Part shown: piece by piece, positions 1-8,276 of the stretch
How the letters are laid out: each line of letters begins with the position of its first letter
Numbering within the stretch: the stretch's first letter is position 1
DNA from: Prosthecodimorpha hirschii
Lineage (GTDB): Bacteria; Pseudomonadota; Alphaproteobacteria; Rhizobiales; Ancalomicrobiaceae
DNA length: 64,000 nt
Assembly (NCBI RefSeq): GCF_001305515.1
Contig: NZ_LJYW01000001.1
Coordinates: 5,118,486-5,182,485, forward strand
Reading direction: 5' to 3'
Notes under the pieces: model-generated
The model's input: only the letters and a program-made list of their open reading frames with translations
Told to the model about the DNA's origin: nothing
Databases searched by the model: none
Position numbers and translations under genes: made by a program

Positions 1-678
1 GCCGACTTCGCGGTCCGCTCGCTCGGCCTGAAGAAGCTCGCAGTGCTCTATCTCAACACCGATTGGGGCCGGACCTCGAAGGACATCTTCGTCAAGGCCG
101 CCAAGGATTTCGGCGCCGACGTGGTGGTCGCGGAAGGGTACCAGCCCGAGGAGAAGGACTTCCGCTCGACGCTGGTCCGCGTGCGCGATGCCGCGCCGGA
201 CGGCATCGTCCTGATCTCCTACTATGCCGACGGCGCGCTGATCGCCCGCCAGCTCGGAGCCGCCGGCCTGAAGCAGCCGGCGGTGGCCGTCAGCTCGGTC
301 TATTCGCCGAAATTCCTCGAACTCGGCGGGGACTTCGTCAACGGCATCTACACGCCGGCCCGCTTCTTCCCCGAGGATCCGCGCCCGCACGTCAAGAAGT
401 TCGTCGAGACCTTCAAGGCGCGCTACGGCAAGGAGCCCGACGCCTTCAACGCCTATGCGTATGACGCGCTGCACCTCGTCGCCGCCGCCGCGAAGGTCGG
501 CGGACCGACCCGGACGGGCGTGCGCGACGGGCTCGCCAAGATCAAGGACGTGCCGAGCGTCATCTTCGAGAAGGCGACCTTCGACGCCGCGACGCGCCGT
601 ATCGCCGGTGCGCCCTCCGTGAAGCTCGTCGTCAAGGACGGTCGCTTCACCCTGTGGGACGGCGCCAAGACCAACTGA
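1..678 (+). CDS. ABC transporter substrate-binding protein, LivK-type (C-terminal part)
   Basis: The frame is open from the first base, so the 5' end, with any signal peptide, lies outside the window. The visible 225 residues match the C-terminal lobe of periplasmic leucine/isoleucine/valine-type binding proteins: alternating strand-helix segments, a stretch reading [17 protein letters not shown], and a final strand-rich tail ending [12 protein letters not shown]. The role would be to capture an amino acid, amide or other small ligand in the periplasm and deliver it to the permease encoded next. The downstream order permease, LivG, LivF confirms the transporter class. The ligand cannot be read from sequence. 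Confidence 0.9.
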   Translation, partial: ADFAVRSLGLKKLAVLYLNTDWGRTSKDIFVKAAKDFGADVVVAEGYQPEEKDFRSTLVRVRDAAPDGIVLISYYADGALIARQLGAAGLKQPAVAVSSVYSPKFLELGGDFVNGIYTPARFFPEDPRPHVKKFVETFKARYGKEPDAFNAYAYDALHLVAAAAKVGGPTRTGVRDGLAKIKDVPSVIFEKATFDAATRRIAGAPSVKLVVKDGRFTLWDGAKTN

Positions 679-760
679 GCGACCCCCGCACAGTCCCGCG
701 GCCGGTGCCGACATTTCCGGTGCCGGCCGGCGCAAAGCCTCCCACCGTGGGCCAGCCGAC

Positions 761-2584
761 GTGACCAGTTTCCTCGACCATACGATCAACGGCCTGGTGG
801 TCGGCAACATCTACGCGCTGCTCGCCGTCGGCCTCGCGCTGATCTTCGGCGTCAGCCGGCTGATCAACTTCGCCCACGGGTCCGTCTATGTGGTCGGCGC
901 CTATGTCGGGCTGATCGCGGTGGCGCATCTCAAACTGCCGTTGCCGCTCACCATCCTGGCCGTGGTCGTCGGCACGGGCGCGCTCGGCATCCTGATCGAG
1001 CGCGTCGGACTGCGCCCGCTCGCCCATTCGGTCCGCATCGCGCCCCTTCTGGCGACGATCGGCATCAGCTTCGTCATCGACCAGCTGATCCAGCTGACCT
1101 TTTCGCCGGACCCGCAGGCCCTGCCGAGCCTGGTGCCCGACTGGCGCTTCACGGTCGGCGGCGTGACCGTCGGCGCGCTCGACCTCGTCATCGCCGGCAT
1201 CGGCGTCACCAGTGCGGCGCTGCTCTACGGCTTCCTGACCTTCACCCGGCTCGGCTGGGCGGTGCGTGCCACCGCCCAGGACCGCGACGCCGCCCGCCAG
1301 ATGGGCGTCGACGTGGATGCCGTCAACCGCGCCGTCTTCGCCATCGCGTCGGCGCTCGGCGGCCTGTCCGGCCTGCTGGTCGGCATGTACTACAACTATA
1401 TCAGCCCGGCCATGAGCTTCCAGGCGACGCTGAAGGGCATCGTCGCCGAGGTGGTCGGCGGCGTCGGCAACGTGCCCGGCGCCGTGGTCGGCAGCCTGCT
1501 GCTCGGCCTGACCGAGAGCTACGGCATCGCGCTGCTCGGCACCACCTACCGCAACCTGTTCGCCTTCGTGCTGCTGGTGCTGATCCTGGTCCTGAAGCCG
1601 AACGGGCTTTTCGCCTCCAACCGCCAGCTGCCGCCGGAGCCGATGACCGGCACCTTCGTGGCGCCGAGCCGGCCCCTGAAACTGCCGGCTTCCGCGCTGG
1701 CCGGGCTGACGGTCGCGGCCTTCGCACTGCCGCTCGTCGTCACGACCCCCTATGTCCTGCAGACGCTCTCCAATGCCTGGCTCTACGCCATGCTCGGGCT
1801 CAGCCTGACGCTGGTCGCCGGGACGGTCGGCCAGGTGTCGCTCGGCCATGCCGCGCTGCTCGCCATCGGCGGCTATGTCTCGGCCCTGCTCGCGGTCGAT
1901 CTGGGCCTGCCGGTGATGCTGGCGATCCTGGCTGCCGGCCTCGCCACCGGGGCGATCGGCACCGTGCTGGTCTCGCCCGCCTTCCGGCTGCGCGGCCACT
2001 ATGTCTCCATCGCCACCCTGGCGATCGGCGAGATCGTCGGCCTCGTCATCCTGAACTGGGAAAGCGTGACGCGCGGGCCGATCGGCGTCTCCGGCATCCC
2101 GCCGATCGAGATCGCCGGCATCCCGCTCTATTCGGCCGCCGCGACCTACTGGTTCACGCTGGCCGTCATGGTGGTGCTGGCGCTGCTGCAGGCGAAACTG
2201 CTCGCCTCCCATCTCGGCCGGACGCTGCGCGCCATCCGCGAGGACGACGTCGCGGCCCGCTCGCACGGCATCGCGCTGTCCCGCTACAAGGCGATCGCCT
2301 TCGGCTTCGGCGGCTTCGCGGCCGGCATCTCCGGCGCGATCACGGCGCATCTCTATTCCTACATCAACCACGAGACCTTCAACGCCCAGATCTCGATCCT
2401 GGCGCTGACCATCGTGATCCTCGGCGGCATGGGCAACGTGCTCGGCGCCATCGTCGGATCGGTCGCGCTGATCGGCCTGCCGGAGCTGTTCCGGATCACC
2501 GCCGAATACCGGATCCTGATCTACGGCATCGCGCTCCTGCTCCTCGTCCGGTTCCGCCCGCAAGGGTTGCTCGGAACCGTGTGA
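761..2584 (+). CDS. fused LivH-LivM branched-chain amino acid-type ABC permease
   Basis: This 607-residue membrane protein joins both permease subunits. Residues about 1-290 are LivH-like, with [13 protein letters not shown] near the N-terminus and a [14 protein letters not shown] loop. Residues about 330-605 are LivM-like, with [16 protein letters not shown] and [15 protein letters not shown]. LivH and LivM are usually separate genes of about 300 residues each, so this is a true fusion with no stop between the halves. The start is GTG at 761, 82 bases after the binding-protein gene. It should form the whole membrane channel with the LivG and LivF ATPases downstream. Confidence 0.93.
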   Translation: MTSFLDHTINGLVVGNIYALLAVGLALIFGVSRLINFAHGSVYVVGAYVGLIAVAHLKLPLPLTILAVVVGTGALGILIERVGLRPLAHSVRIAPLLATIGISFVIDQLIQLTFSPDPQALPSLVPDWRFTVGGVTVGALDLVIAGIGVTSAALLYGFLTFTRLGWAVRATAQDRDAARQMGVDVDAVNRAVFAIASALGGLSGLLVGMYYNYISPAMSFQATLKGIVAEVVGGVGNVPGAVVGSLLLGLTESYGIALLGTTYRNLFAFVLLVLILVLKPNGLFASNRQLPPEPMTGTFVAPSRPLKLPASALAGLTVAAFALPLVVTTPYVLQTLSNAWLYAMLGLSLTLVAGTVGQVSLGHAALLAIGGYVSALLAVDLGLPVMLAILAAGLATGAIGTVLVSPAFRLRGHYVSIATLAIGEIVGLVILNWESVTRGPIGVSGIPPIEIAGIPLYSAAATYWFTLAVMVVLALLQAKLLASHLGRTLRAIREDDVAARSHGIALSRYKAIAFGFGGFAAGISGAITAHLYSYINHETFNAQISILALTIVILGGMGNVLGAIVGSVALIGLPELFRITAEYRILIYGIALLLLVRFRPQGLLGTV

Positions 2585-2603
2585 CCGCGAAGGAAAGCCA
2601 TCC

Positions 2604-3156
2604 ATGTCCACGCTCGCCGACTATCTCGCCCAGAAGCGCGCCGCCCTGGCGGCGCTGCGCAAGAAGTTCACCACCCCCGGGGGCCGGGCCGGTGACGCTC
2701 GGCGCCAAGGTCTCGGCCGAGGGCCGCAGCGGTGTCCGCCGCATCCGCATCCGCGATTTCCAGCTCGTCTCCGACAGCCCGCCCGACTTCGCCGGCTACA
2801 ATCTCGGACCGGGCTCGCCCGAACTGCAGCTCGGCGTGCTCGGCTCCTGCCTGACCCATACCTGGCTGATCCAGGCCGCCGACCGCGGCGTGCCGCTCGA
2901 CAGTCTCGAGATCGATGTCGCCGCCGAAATCGATCCGCGCGGCAACCTGCTCGGCCAGGACGGCATCCCGGTCTTCCCGCACAACATCCGCTACACCGTC
3001 ACGATCGCCTCGCCGGCCTCCGAAGAGGATCTGGCCGGCCTGGAGGCGGCGGTCGACCGGGCCTGCCCGATCCTCAATCTCCTGCGCAATCCCCAGGCCG
3101 TCACCGGCCGGATCGCCCGGAAAGCCACGGTCGCCGTCGATGCCGAAGCTGCTTGA
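2604..3156 (+). pseudogene. OsmC family protein, interrupted by a frameshift
   Basis: An ATG at 2604 with AAGGAAAG upstream opens a frame reading MSTLADYLAQKRAALAALRKKFT. After a CCCCCGGGGG run at about 2676-2685 the family-like sequence continues in the next frame, as GPVTLGAKVSAEGRSG, and runs to a stop at 3156. Removing one G from the run restores a single protein of about 183 residues. The rest resembles OsmC/Ohr-type proteins, which reduce organic hydroperoxides with a Cys pair; one Cys is visible in LGSCLTHTW and another in DRACPILNL. The stop overlaps the start of livG by 17 bases, so it belongs to the transporter operon. A sequencing error in the homopolymer is as likely as a real mutation. 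Confidence 0.75.
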
Positions 3157-4021
3157 GGTCCGTGGCCTCGTCCGGCGCTTCGGCGGCCTGACCGCCGTCG
3201 ACGGCATCGACCTCGATGTTGCCGAGGGCGAAATGGTCAGCGTGATCGGGCCGAACGGGGCCGGCAAGACGACGCTCTTCAACCTCGTCACCGGGCTCGA
3301 CCACCCGGATGACGGGTCGGTGCGGCTCGCCGGCGAGGACGTGACCGGGCTGGCGCCCGAGGCGCTCGCCCGCCGCCGGGTCGCGCGCACCTTCCAGCAC
3401 GGCCGCGTCTTCGGCAACCTGACGGTCATGGACAATGTCCTGATCGGTGCCCACACGCGCCTGAAGGTCGCCCGGCCCGGCTGGCCGATCCTCGGCGCCG
3501 TCGCCGAACTCGGCCGGGCGCTCTTCGGTGTGTTCGAACCGGCCGTTGAGGAATACGCCCTCAAGGCCGAAGCGCGCGAGATCCTGAAACTGTTCGGCGA
3601 CCGGCTCCTGCCGCGGCAGGATCAGCCGGCCTACAGCCTGTCCTATGCCAACCGGCGCCGCGTCGAGATCGCGCGGGCGCTGGCGCTGAAGCCGCGCATC
3701 CTGTTCCTGGACGAACCGACGGCCGGCATGAACCCGACCGAAACCAACGAGATCATGGAGATCGTCCGCGGCCTCAAGGCGACCGGCCTGACCATCGTGC
3801 TGATCGAGCACAAGCTCGACATGGTCATGCGCCTGTCCGACCGGATCGTGGTCATGGACGACGGCGCCCGGATCGCCGAGGGGCCGCCGTCCGCCGTCCG
3901 GCACGATCCGAAGGTGATCGCCGCCTATCTCGGCCACGGCTCGGTCGGTGGGGCCGATGACAGGGCGGCGGGCGCCGTCGCGGAGCCGCGCCTGAAAGCG
4001 GTCGCGGGAGGCCGGGCATGA
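3140..4021 (+). CDS. livG: ABC transporter ATP-binding protein, LivG-type
   Basis: This 293-residue cytoplasmic ATPase powers the LIV-type importer. Walker A is GPNGAGKT at about residues 37-44, the signature region is LSYANRR followed by EIARAL, and Walker B is ILFLDEPTAGM. The LSYxxRR form in place of LSGGQ is usual for LivG. The start chosen is ATG 3140 (MPKLLEVRGLVRRFGG), because residues before it belong to the overlapping OsmC frame. The Ala/Arg-rich tail after about residue 265 is longer than in typical LivG. The last bases overlap the next start as ATGA. Confidence 0.93.
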   Translation: MPKLLEVRGLVRRFGGLTAVDGIDLDVAEGEMVSVIGPNGAGKTTLFNLVTGLDHPDDGSVRLAGEDVTGLAPEALARRRVARTFQHGRVFGNLTVMDNVLIGAHTRLKVARPGWPILGAVAELGRALFGVFEPAVEEYALKAEAREILKLFGDRLLPRQDQPAYSLSYANRRRVEIARALALKPRILFLDEPTAGMNPTETNEIMEIVRGLKATGLTIVLIEHKLDMVMRLSDRIVVMDDGARIAEGPPSAVRHDPKVIAAYLGHGSVGGADDRAAGAVAEPRLKAVAGGRA

Positions 4022-4746
4022 GAGACGACATCCTCACCCTGTCGGGCATCGACACCCATTACGGACCGATCCAGGTCCATTTCGGCCTCGATATCGCGGT
4101 CCCGCCCGGCGCGATCGTCTGCCTGCTCGGCGGCAACGCCTCGGGCAAGTCGACCACCATGAAGGTCATCCTCGGCCTGCAGCGGCCGAGCGCCGGCACG
4201 GTCACCTTCGACGGCCGGCGCATCGACGGCCTGCCGACCCCGGCGGTGATCGGCCGCGGCATCGCCTCGGTGCCGGAGGCGCGGCGGTTGTTCGGCGCCA
4301 TGACGGCGGCCGAGAACCTGCGCATGGGCGCCTATCTGCGCCGCGACGCGTCGGCGGTGGCGGAAGACTTTGAGACCGTCCTCGATCTCTTTCCACGGGT
4401 GCGCGAACGCCTCACCCAAAAGGCCGGCACGCTGTCGGGCGGCGAGCAGCAGATGGTCGCCATGGCGCGCGCCCTGATGGGCCGGCCGCGGCTGATCTGC
4501 ATGGACGAGCCGACCATGGGGCTTTCGCCGCTCTGGGTCGACCGCGTGCTCGACCTGATCGCCGGCATCCGCGACCGCGGCACGACCGTCTTTATGGTCG
4601 AGCAGAATGCCAATCTGGCCCTGCAGATCGCCGACCGCGGCTACGTGCTGCAGACCGGCCGCATCGTCCTGTCCGGGCCCGCCCGCGATCTCCTGACCGA
4701 TCCCCGCATCCGCGACGCCTATCTGGGCGGCGCCGAAGCCGCCTGA
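4018..4746 (+). CDS. livF: ABC transporter ATP-binding protein, LivF-type
   Basis: This is the second ATPase of the LIV-type importer, 242 residues, the usual LivF length. Walker A is GGNASGKS at about residues 38-45 and the signature is LSGGEQQ at about 139. Walker B is LICMDEPTMGLSP, followed by the switch-region His-free VFMVEQNANLAL typical of LivF. It starts with an ATGA overlap with livG and is therefore translationally coupled. It should pair with LivG under the fused LivHM permease. Confidence 0.93.
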   Translation: MRDDILTLSGIDTHYGPIQVHFGLDIAVPPGAIVCLLGGNASGKSTTMKVILGLQRPSAGTVTFDGRRIDGLPTPAVIGRGIASVPEARRLFGAMTAAENLRMGAYLRRDASAVAEDFETVLDLFPRVRERLTQKAGTLSGGEQQMVAMARALMGRPRLICMDEPTMGLSPLWVDRVLDLIAGIRDRGTTVFMVEQNANLALQIADRGYVLQTGRIVLSGPARDLLTDPRIRDAYLGGAEAA

Positions 4747-4756
4747 GGAGGCGTCC

Positions 4757-5608
4757 ATGTCGTTACGGCTCGACCATCTCGTGGTGCTGGTCTTCGATCT
4801 CGACGAGGCCGTCGCCGACTACCGCAAGCTCGGCTTCACGGTTCAGATCGGCGGCGATCATCCCGACGGCATCACCCACAACGCCCTCGTCGCCTTTGCG
4901 GACGGCAGCTATCTCGAACTGATCGCCTTCCGCCGGCCCGCGCCCGACCGACGCTGGTGGCGGGTCGGCCAGTCGATCGGCGAAGGGCTGGTCGACATGG
5001 CTCTGCTGCCGGCCGACACCGCCGGTGCTGTCGGGCAAGCCGCGGCGCGCGGGCTCGTCTATGACGGGCCGACGCCGGGCGGCCGGACGCGGCCGGACGG
5101 GGGGCGTCTCGCCTGGACCGTCGCGCGGCCGCGCAGCTTCGATCTGCCGTTTCTGTGCGGCGATGTGACGCCGCGTGCGGAGCGGGTGCCGGCTGGCGCG
5201 GCGACCATCCATCCGAACGGCGCGCTCGGCATTGCCAGCGTCACCATCGCGGTCGCCGATATGGCGACCAGCCTCGCGCGTTGGCGGGCGCTTCTCGGCA
5301 CGGAGGGGCCGCCGGCCGAGATCGTCACCGTGGCGGGGCTGGGACAGGTCATTGCCACGCTCGCGGTCGGCGCGAGCAGAATCGTTCTCGTCTCCACATC
5401 CGATGCACGCGGACCGGCCGGAGAGGCCATCGCCCGCCACGTCGCCGCTCGCGGGGAAGGACCCTATGCGGTGGGCTTCGGTGGACCTGCCGGGACCGGA
5501 GAACGGGCTCGCTCGAACCGGCTTGCGGCGCACGGATTGCGCTTCGAGTGGGTTGACGATCCCGCGGCCCCGGCCGTTGCGCGACCGCCGACCGACGCGG
5601 TGGCCTGA
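4757..5608 (+). CDS. VOC superfamily (glyoxalase-like) protein
   Basis: The 283-residue protein begins MSLRLDHLVVLVFDLDEAV, the N-terminal strand-helix of a VOC metal-binding fold with a His as first ligand. The first module (about 1-150) resembles the glyoxalase-like domain 3 group (THNALVAFADGSYLELIAF). A second, weaker module follows from about residue 155 (GIASVTIAVADMATSLARW). GAGGAGG is placed just before ATG 4757, ten bases after livF, so it is probably co-transcribed. These proteins are metal-dependent lyases, dioxygenases or isomerases. The substrate is probably related to what the transporter imports, which is inference. Confidence 0.8.
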   Translation: MSLRLDHLVVLVFDLDEAVADYRKLGFTVQIGGDHPDGITHNALVAFADGSYLELIAFRRPAPDRRWWRVGQSIGEGLVDMALLPADTAGAVGQAAARGLVYDGPTPGGRTRPDGGRLAWTVARPRSFDLPFLCGDVTPRAERVPAGAATIHPNGALGIASVTIAVADMATSLARWRALLGTEGPPAEIVTVAGLGQVIATLAVGASRIVLVSTSDARGPAGEAIARHVAARGEGPYAVGFGGPAGTGERARSNRLAAHGLRFEWVDDPAAPAVARPPTDAVA

Positions 5609-5719
5609 CGCAGCCGCCTGATCCCGTTCGGGCGAAGCCGGGCTCGCACCCTGCCGCCCGCTTCCCCACGGCCGGAGGGGCGGCCGTGCAATCCGTCCCC
5701 CAGCTAAGGACCGCTGACC

Positions 5720-6760
5720 ATGACCAAACGTCTCGGCTTCTTCACCCGGCTTCTTGACGACGCGCCGGCCGGCGAACGCTACCGGCTCGCCGCCGAGCAG
5801 ATCATCGCGGCCGAACGCGCCGGCTACGACAGCGCCTGGATCGCCCAGCACCATTTCCACGAATGGGAGGGCGGGCTGCCATCGCTCTTTCCCTTCCTCG
5901 GCTTCGTCGCCGCGCGAACGTCGCGAATCCGGCTCGGAACGGGTGTCGTCACCTTGCCGATGGAGGCTCCTGTGCGGGTCGCCGAGGATGCGGCGGTGAT
6001 CGATCTCCTGTCCGGCGGGCGGCTCGAAGTGGGCGTCGGGACCGGCGGCACGCCGGCCTCCTTCCGCGCCTTCGGGCATGCCTTCGAGGATCGCGGCGCG
6101 GTCTATGCCCGCCATCTCGAAACGGTCCTCAAGGCCTGGCGCGGCGAGCCGCTCGGCGATGCGGAGAACCGGCTCTATCCAGCCACGCCCTGGCTCGCCG
6201 GCCGTGTCTGGCAGGCGACCTTCTCGGTTGCCGGTGGCATCCGCGCGGGCCGGGCCGGCGACGGGCTCCTCCTGTCGCGCACCCAGCCGCGCCCCGCCGG
6301 CGAACCCGCGCTGGCGCTGGACACCATCCAGAACCCGATCGTCGACGCCTATCTGGCGGCCCTGCCGGATGGCGCCGCGCCGCGCATCATGGCCTCGCGC
6401 AGCCTCTTCGTCGCCGAGGATCGGACCGAAGCCCTGCGCCTCGCCGAAAAGGGCCTGCGGCGCGTCGTCGACAAGTTCGTCGCCAACGGTCACCAGCTGC
6501 GCGGCCCGACGCTGAAGGATCTGATCGAGACCTTCGACGTCCATGTCGGGACGCCGGACGACGTGATCGAGAGCCTGTCCGGCGACACCATCCTGACCCG
6601 GGCGACCGACCTCGTCTTCCAGGTCCATTCCGTCGATCCGCCGCATCCGCTGATCCTGCGGTCGATCGAACTGACCGCCGAAAAGGTCGCCCCCGCGCTG
6701 GGCTGGCCGGGTCCCGCCGCGGCCCCCGAGGCCGGCCGGCGTGTCGTCAACTTCCGCTGA
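5720..6760 (+). CDS. FMN-dependent luciferase-like monooxygenase (KPN_01858-like)
   Basis: This 346-residue protein has the bacterial luciferase TIM-barrel layout: AERAGYDSAWIAQHHFHEWEG near residue 40, RIRLGTGVVTLPMEAPVRVAEDAAVIDLLSGGRLEVGVGTG around 80-120, and an insertion before the C-terminal helices. Such enzymes use reduced FMN and O2 to oxidise small organic molecules. Its next neighbours are two CMD-domain proteins of the kind I recall as Avi_7170 and Avi_7169 families, which travel with this monooxygenase subgroup. The start is ATG 5720, shortly after a purine stretch (CTAAGGA). Confidence 0.85.
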   Translation: MTKRLGFFTRLLDDAPAGERYRLAAEQIIAAERAGYDSAWIAQHHFHEWEGGLPSLFPFLGFVAARTSRIRLGTGVVTLPMEAPVRVAEDAAVIDLLSGGRLEVGVGTGGTPASFRAFGHAFEDRGAVYARHLETVLKAWRGEPLGDAENRLYPATPWLAGRVWQATFSVAGGIRAGRAGDGLLLSRTQPRPAGEPALALDTIQNPIVDAYLAALPDGAAPRIMASRSLFVAEDRTEALRLAEKGLRRVVDKFVANGHQLRGPTLKDLIETFDVHVGTPDDVIESLSGDTILTRATDLVFQVHSVDPPHPLILRSIELTAEKVAPALGWPGPAAAPEAGRRVVNFR

Positions 6761-6772
6761 TTGGAGCCCCCC

Positions 6773-7480
6773 ATGGCCATCGCTGACGTCATCGACCTTC
6801 TGGCCGGCATCAGGCCCGGATCCCGCCTCGACCGGATCCGGCGCGAACGGCCGGACGCCCGCGCGCAGTCGCAGGAGAGCTGGCGCGCGCTGTTCGAGCC
6901 GGTCCATTTCGGCCCGGTCAGCGTCACCGAGCGCTTCGCCGTCGCCGCCTTCGTGGCCGCCCTCGGCGGCGAGCCGGCGGCGCGGCTCTTCTATGCGGGA
7001 ACGCTGGAGCGGCTCGATCCGGACCTCGCCCGCACGGTCGCGATCGTGGCGGAAGCCGGCGCGACGACCGGCCCCTATGGTGGCTACCCGCAAGGTCCGC
7101 TCTCGGTCGAGGATCGGGACGGCCCGAGCTTCGCGGTGCCTTCGCCGCATCGCGCCGCGCTCGGACGCCGGCTGACCGCCGCCTTCGAGCACGCGCATCT
7201 GCTCGTCTTCCATCCCCGCGATGCGGCGCCGGCGTCGCTGCAGAAGCTGCTCGATGCCGGCTGGACCACGCCCGGCATCGTCACGCTGTCCCAGCTCGTC
7301 GCCTTCCTGTCGTTCCAGATCCGCGTCGTCGCCGGCCTGTCCGCTCTCTTGGCGGCAGACGCCACATTGGCGGCCGATGCCGCATTGGCGGCCGATGCCG
7401 CATTGGCGGCCGATGCCGCATTGGCGGCCGATGCCGCATTGGCGGCCGATGCCGCGCGCACCGTCGAGGAGCCTGCCTGA
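6773..7480 (+). CDS. CMD domain protein (Avi_7170-like) with C-terminal hexapeptide repeats
   Basis: A 235-residue protein belonging to the carboxymuconolactone decarboxylase/AhpD-related group found beside luciferase-like monooxygenases. Most of the chain is helical, with RSSLxx-like helices replaced by RFAVAAFVAAL and a segment YGGYPQGPLSVED. No CxxC motif is visible, so a peroxidase role is doubtful. The C-terminus is replaced by repeats of LAADAA (about residues 193-228) coded by an 18-bp tandem repeat. ATG 6773 is chosen over TTG 6761 because GGAG at 6763-6766 is correctly spaced. The stop overlaps the next ATG by one base. Confidence 0.78.
   Translation: MAIADVIDLLAGIRPGSRLDRIRRERPDARAQSQESWRALFEPVHFGPVSVTERFAVAAFVAALGGEPAARLFYAGTLERLDPDLARTVAIVAEAGATTGPYGGYPQGPLSVEDRDGPSFAVPSPHRAALGRRLTAAFEHAHLLVFHPRDAAPASLQKLLDAGWTTPGIVTLSQLVAFLSFQIRVVAGLSALLAADATLAADAALAADAALAADAALAADAALAADAARTVEEPA
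7349..7456 (+). repeat. 18-bp tandem repeat inside a coding region, six units
   Basis: Six head-to-tail units of TTGGCGGCCGATGCCGCA. The first unit (7349-7366) differs at a few positions and the last (7439-7456) at one. The middle four are identical. The unit length is a multiple of three, so the frame is kept and each unit adds six residues (LAADAA). Unit number could change by slippage without breaking the gene. Confidence 0.95.
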
Positions 7481-8085
7481 TGCCCGGAACCGCGCTGACC
7501 CATCCCGACTATCGCGGACCCAATGCCTTCGTGCGGGCCGAACTCGGCTGGCTGCCCTGGCTCGAACCGCTGGCCGAAGCCGACCTGACGGATCGTCATC
7601 GCGCCGGTCTGGTCGATCCGTCCCGGGCGAAGTCGCCCTATTTCATGCTGCTCGCCCACGATCCGGACGTGCTCGGCGCCCGCACCCGCACCGACAAGGA
7701 CATCTTCTACAATACGAGCTCTGGCCTGCCTCGCGCCGACCGGGAGATCGCCGCGACGGCTACGTCCCGGGTCAACGGCTGCATCTATTGCGCCTCCGTG
7801 CATGCCCGCTTCGCGACGACCCATTCAAAGCGCGGCGTCGATGTCGACCGGCTTCTGGACGAGGGTGTCGGTGCCGATCTCGACCCGCGCTGGAATGCGA
7901 TCGCAACGGCCGCGGCGGCCCTGGCCCGGACCCCCTCCGCCTTCGGTGCGACCGACATCGCCGCGCTCCGCCAGGCCGGGCTCGACGACACCGAAATCGT
8001 CGACACCATCCTGGGCTCCGCCTTTTTCAACTGGGCCAACCGCCTGATGCTGTCCCTCGGCGAACCCGTCGCCGTCGACGCGTGA
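7480..8085 (+). CDS. alkylhydroperoxidase domain protein (Avi_7169-like)
   Basis: A 201-residue AhpD/CMD-family protein. The redox motif is intact: NGCIYCASVHARFA at about residue 102, a CxxC followed by a His that is typical of AhpD-like disulfide peroxidases. It is followed by the helical region ending TILGSAFFNWANRLMLSLGEP, a common ending in this family. Translation starts at ATG 7480, overlapping the stop of the preceding CMD gene (TGATG). It probably protects against, or completes, peroxide chemistry made by the neighbouring flavin monooxygenases. Confidence 0.85.
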   Translation: MPGTALTHPDYRGPNAFVRAELGWLPWLEPLAEADLTDRHRAGLVDPSRAKSPYFMLLAHDPDVLGARTRTDKDIFYNTSSGLPRADREIAATATSRVNGCIYCASVHARFATTHSKRGVDVDRLLDEGVGADLDPRWNAIATAAAALARTPSAFGATDIAALRQAGLDDTEIVDTILGSAFFNWANRLMLSLGEPVAVDA

Positions 8086-8202
8086 AAGGCCTGAGCGGTC
8101 CGGGCGCACTGGGTCGGTTCGGGCGGTCGAAGCTCGGACCGGCTCCTTGATTCCGTCGGGTCGGAGCCTGCTCTAGATTCATTGGCTTGAGCCAGCCCTT
8201 TT

Positions 8203-8227
8203 CGGACAGATCGCTTCGATCTGTCCG
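8203..8227. promoter_or_regulatory. perfect 11-bp inverted repeat upstream of a monooxygenase gene
   Basis: The arm CGGACAGATCG at 8203-8213 is repeated in inverted order at 8217-8227, separated by CTT. It lies about 50 bases before ATG 8277. There is no T-run after it on the plus strand, so an operator or RNA hairpin in the 5' leader is more likely than a terminator. Confidence 0.55.
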
Positions 8228-8276
8228 GACCGGCGCTAGGTTTGCGTACCCGCATTCAAGGACGAGCCGCCGTCAC

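Noticed and set aside
647..2611. Long antisense frame over the LivHM gene (654 codons)
   Set aside because: Codons mirror a strongly supported gene, composition is Asp/Arg/Gln-rich without motifs; typical high-GC shadow.
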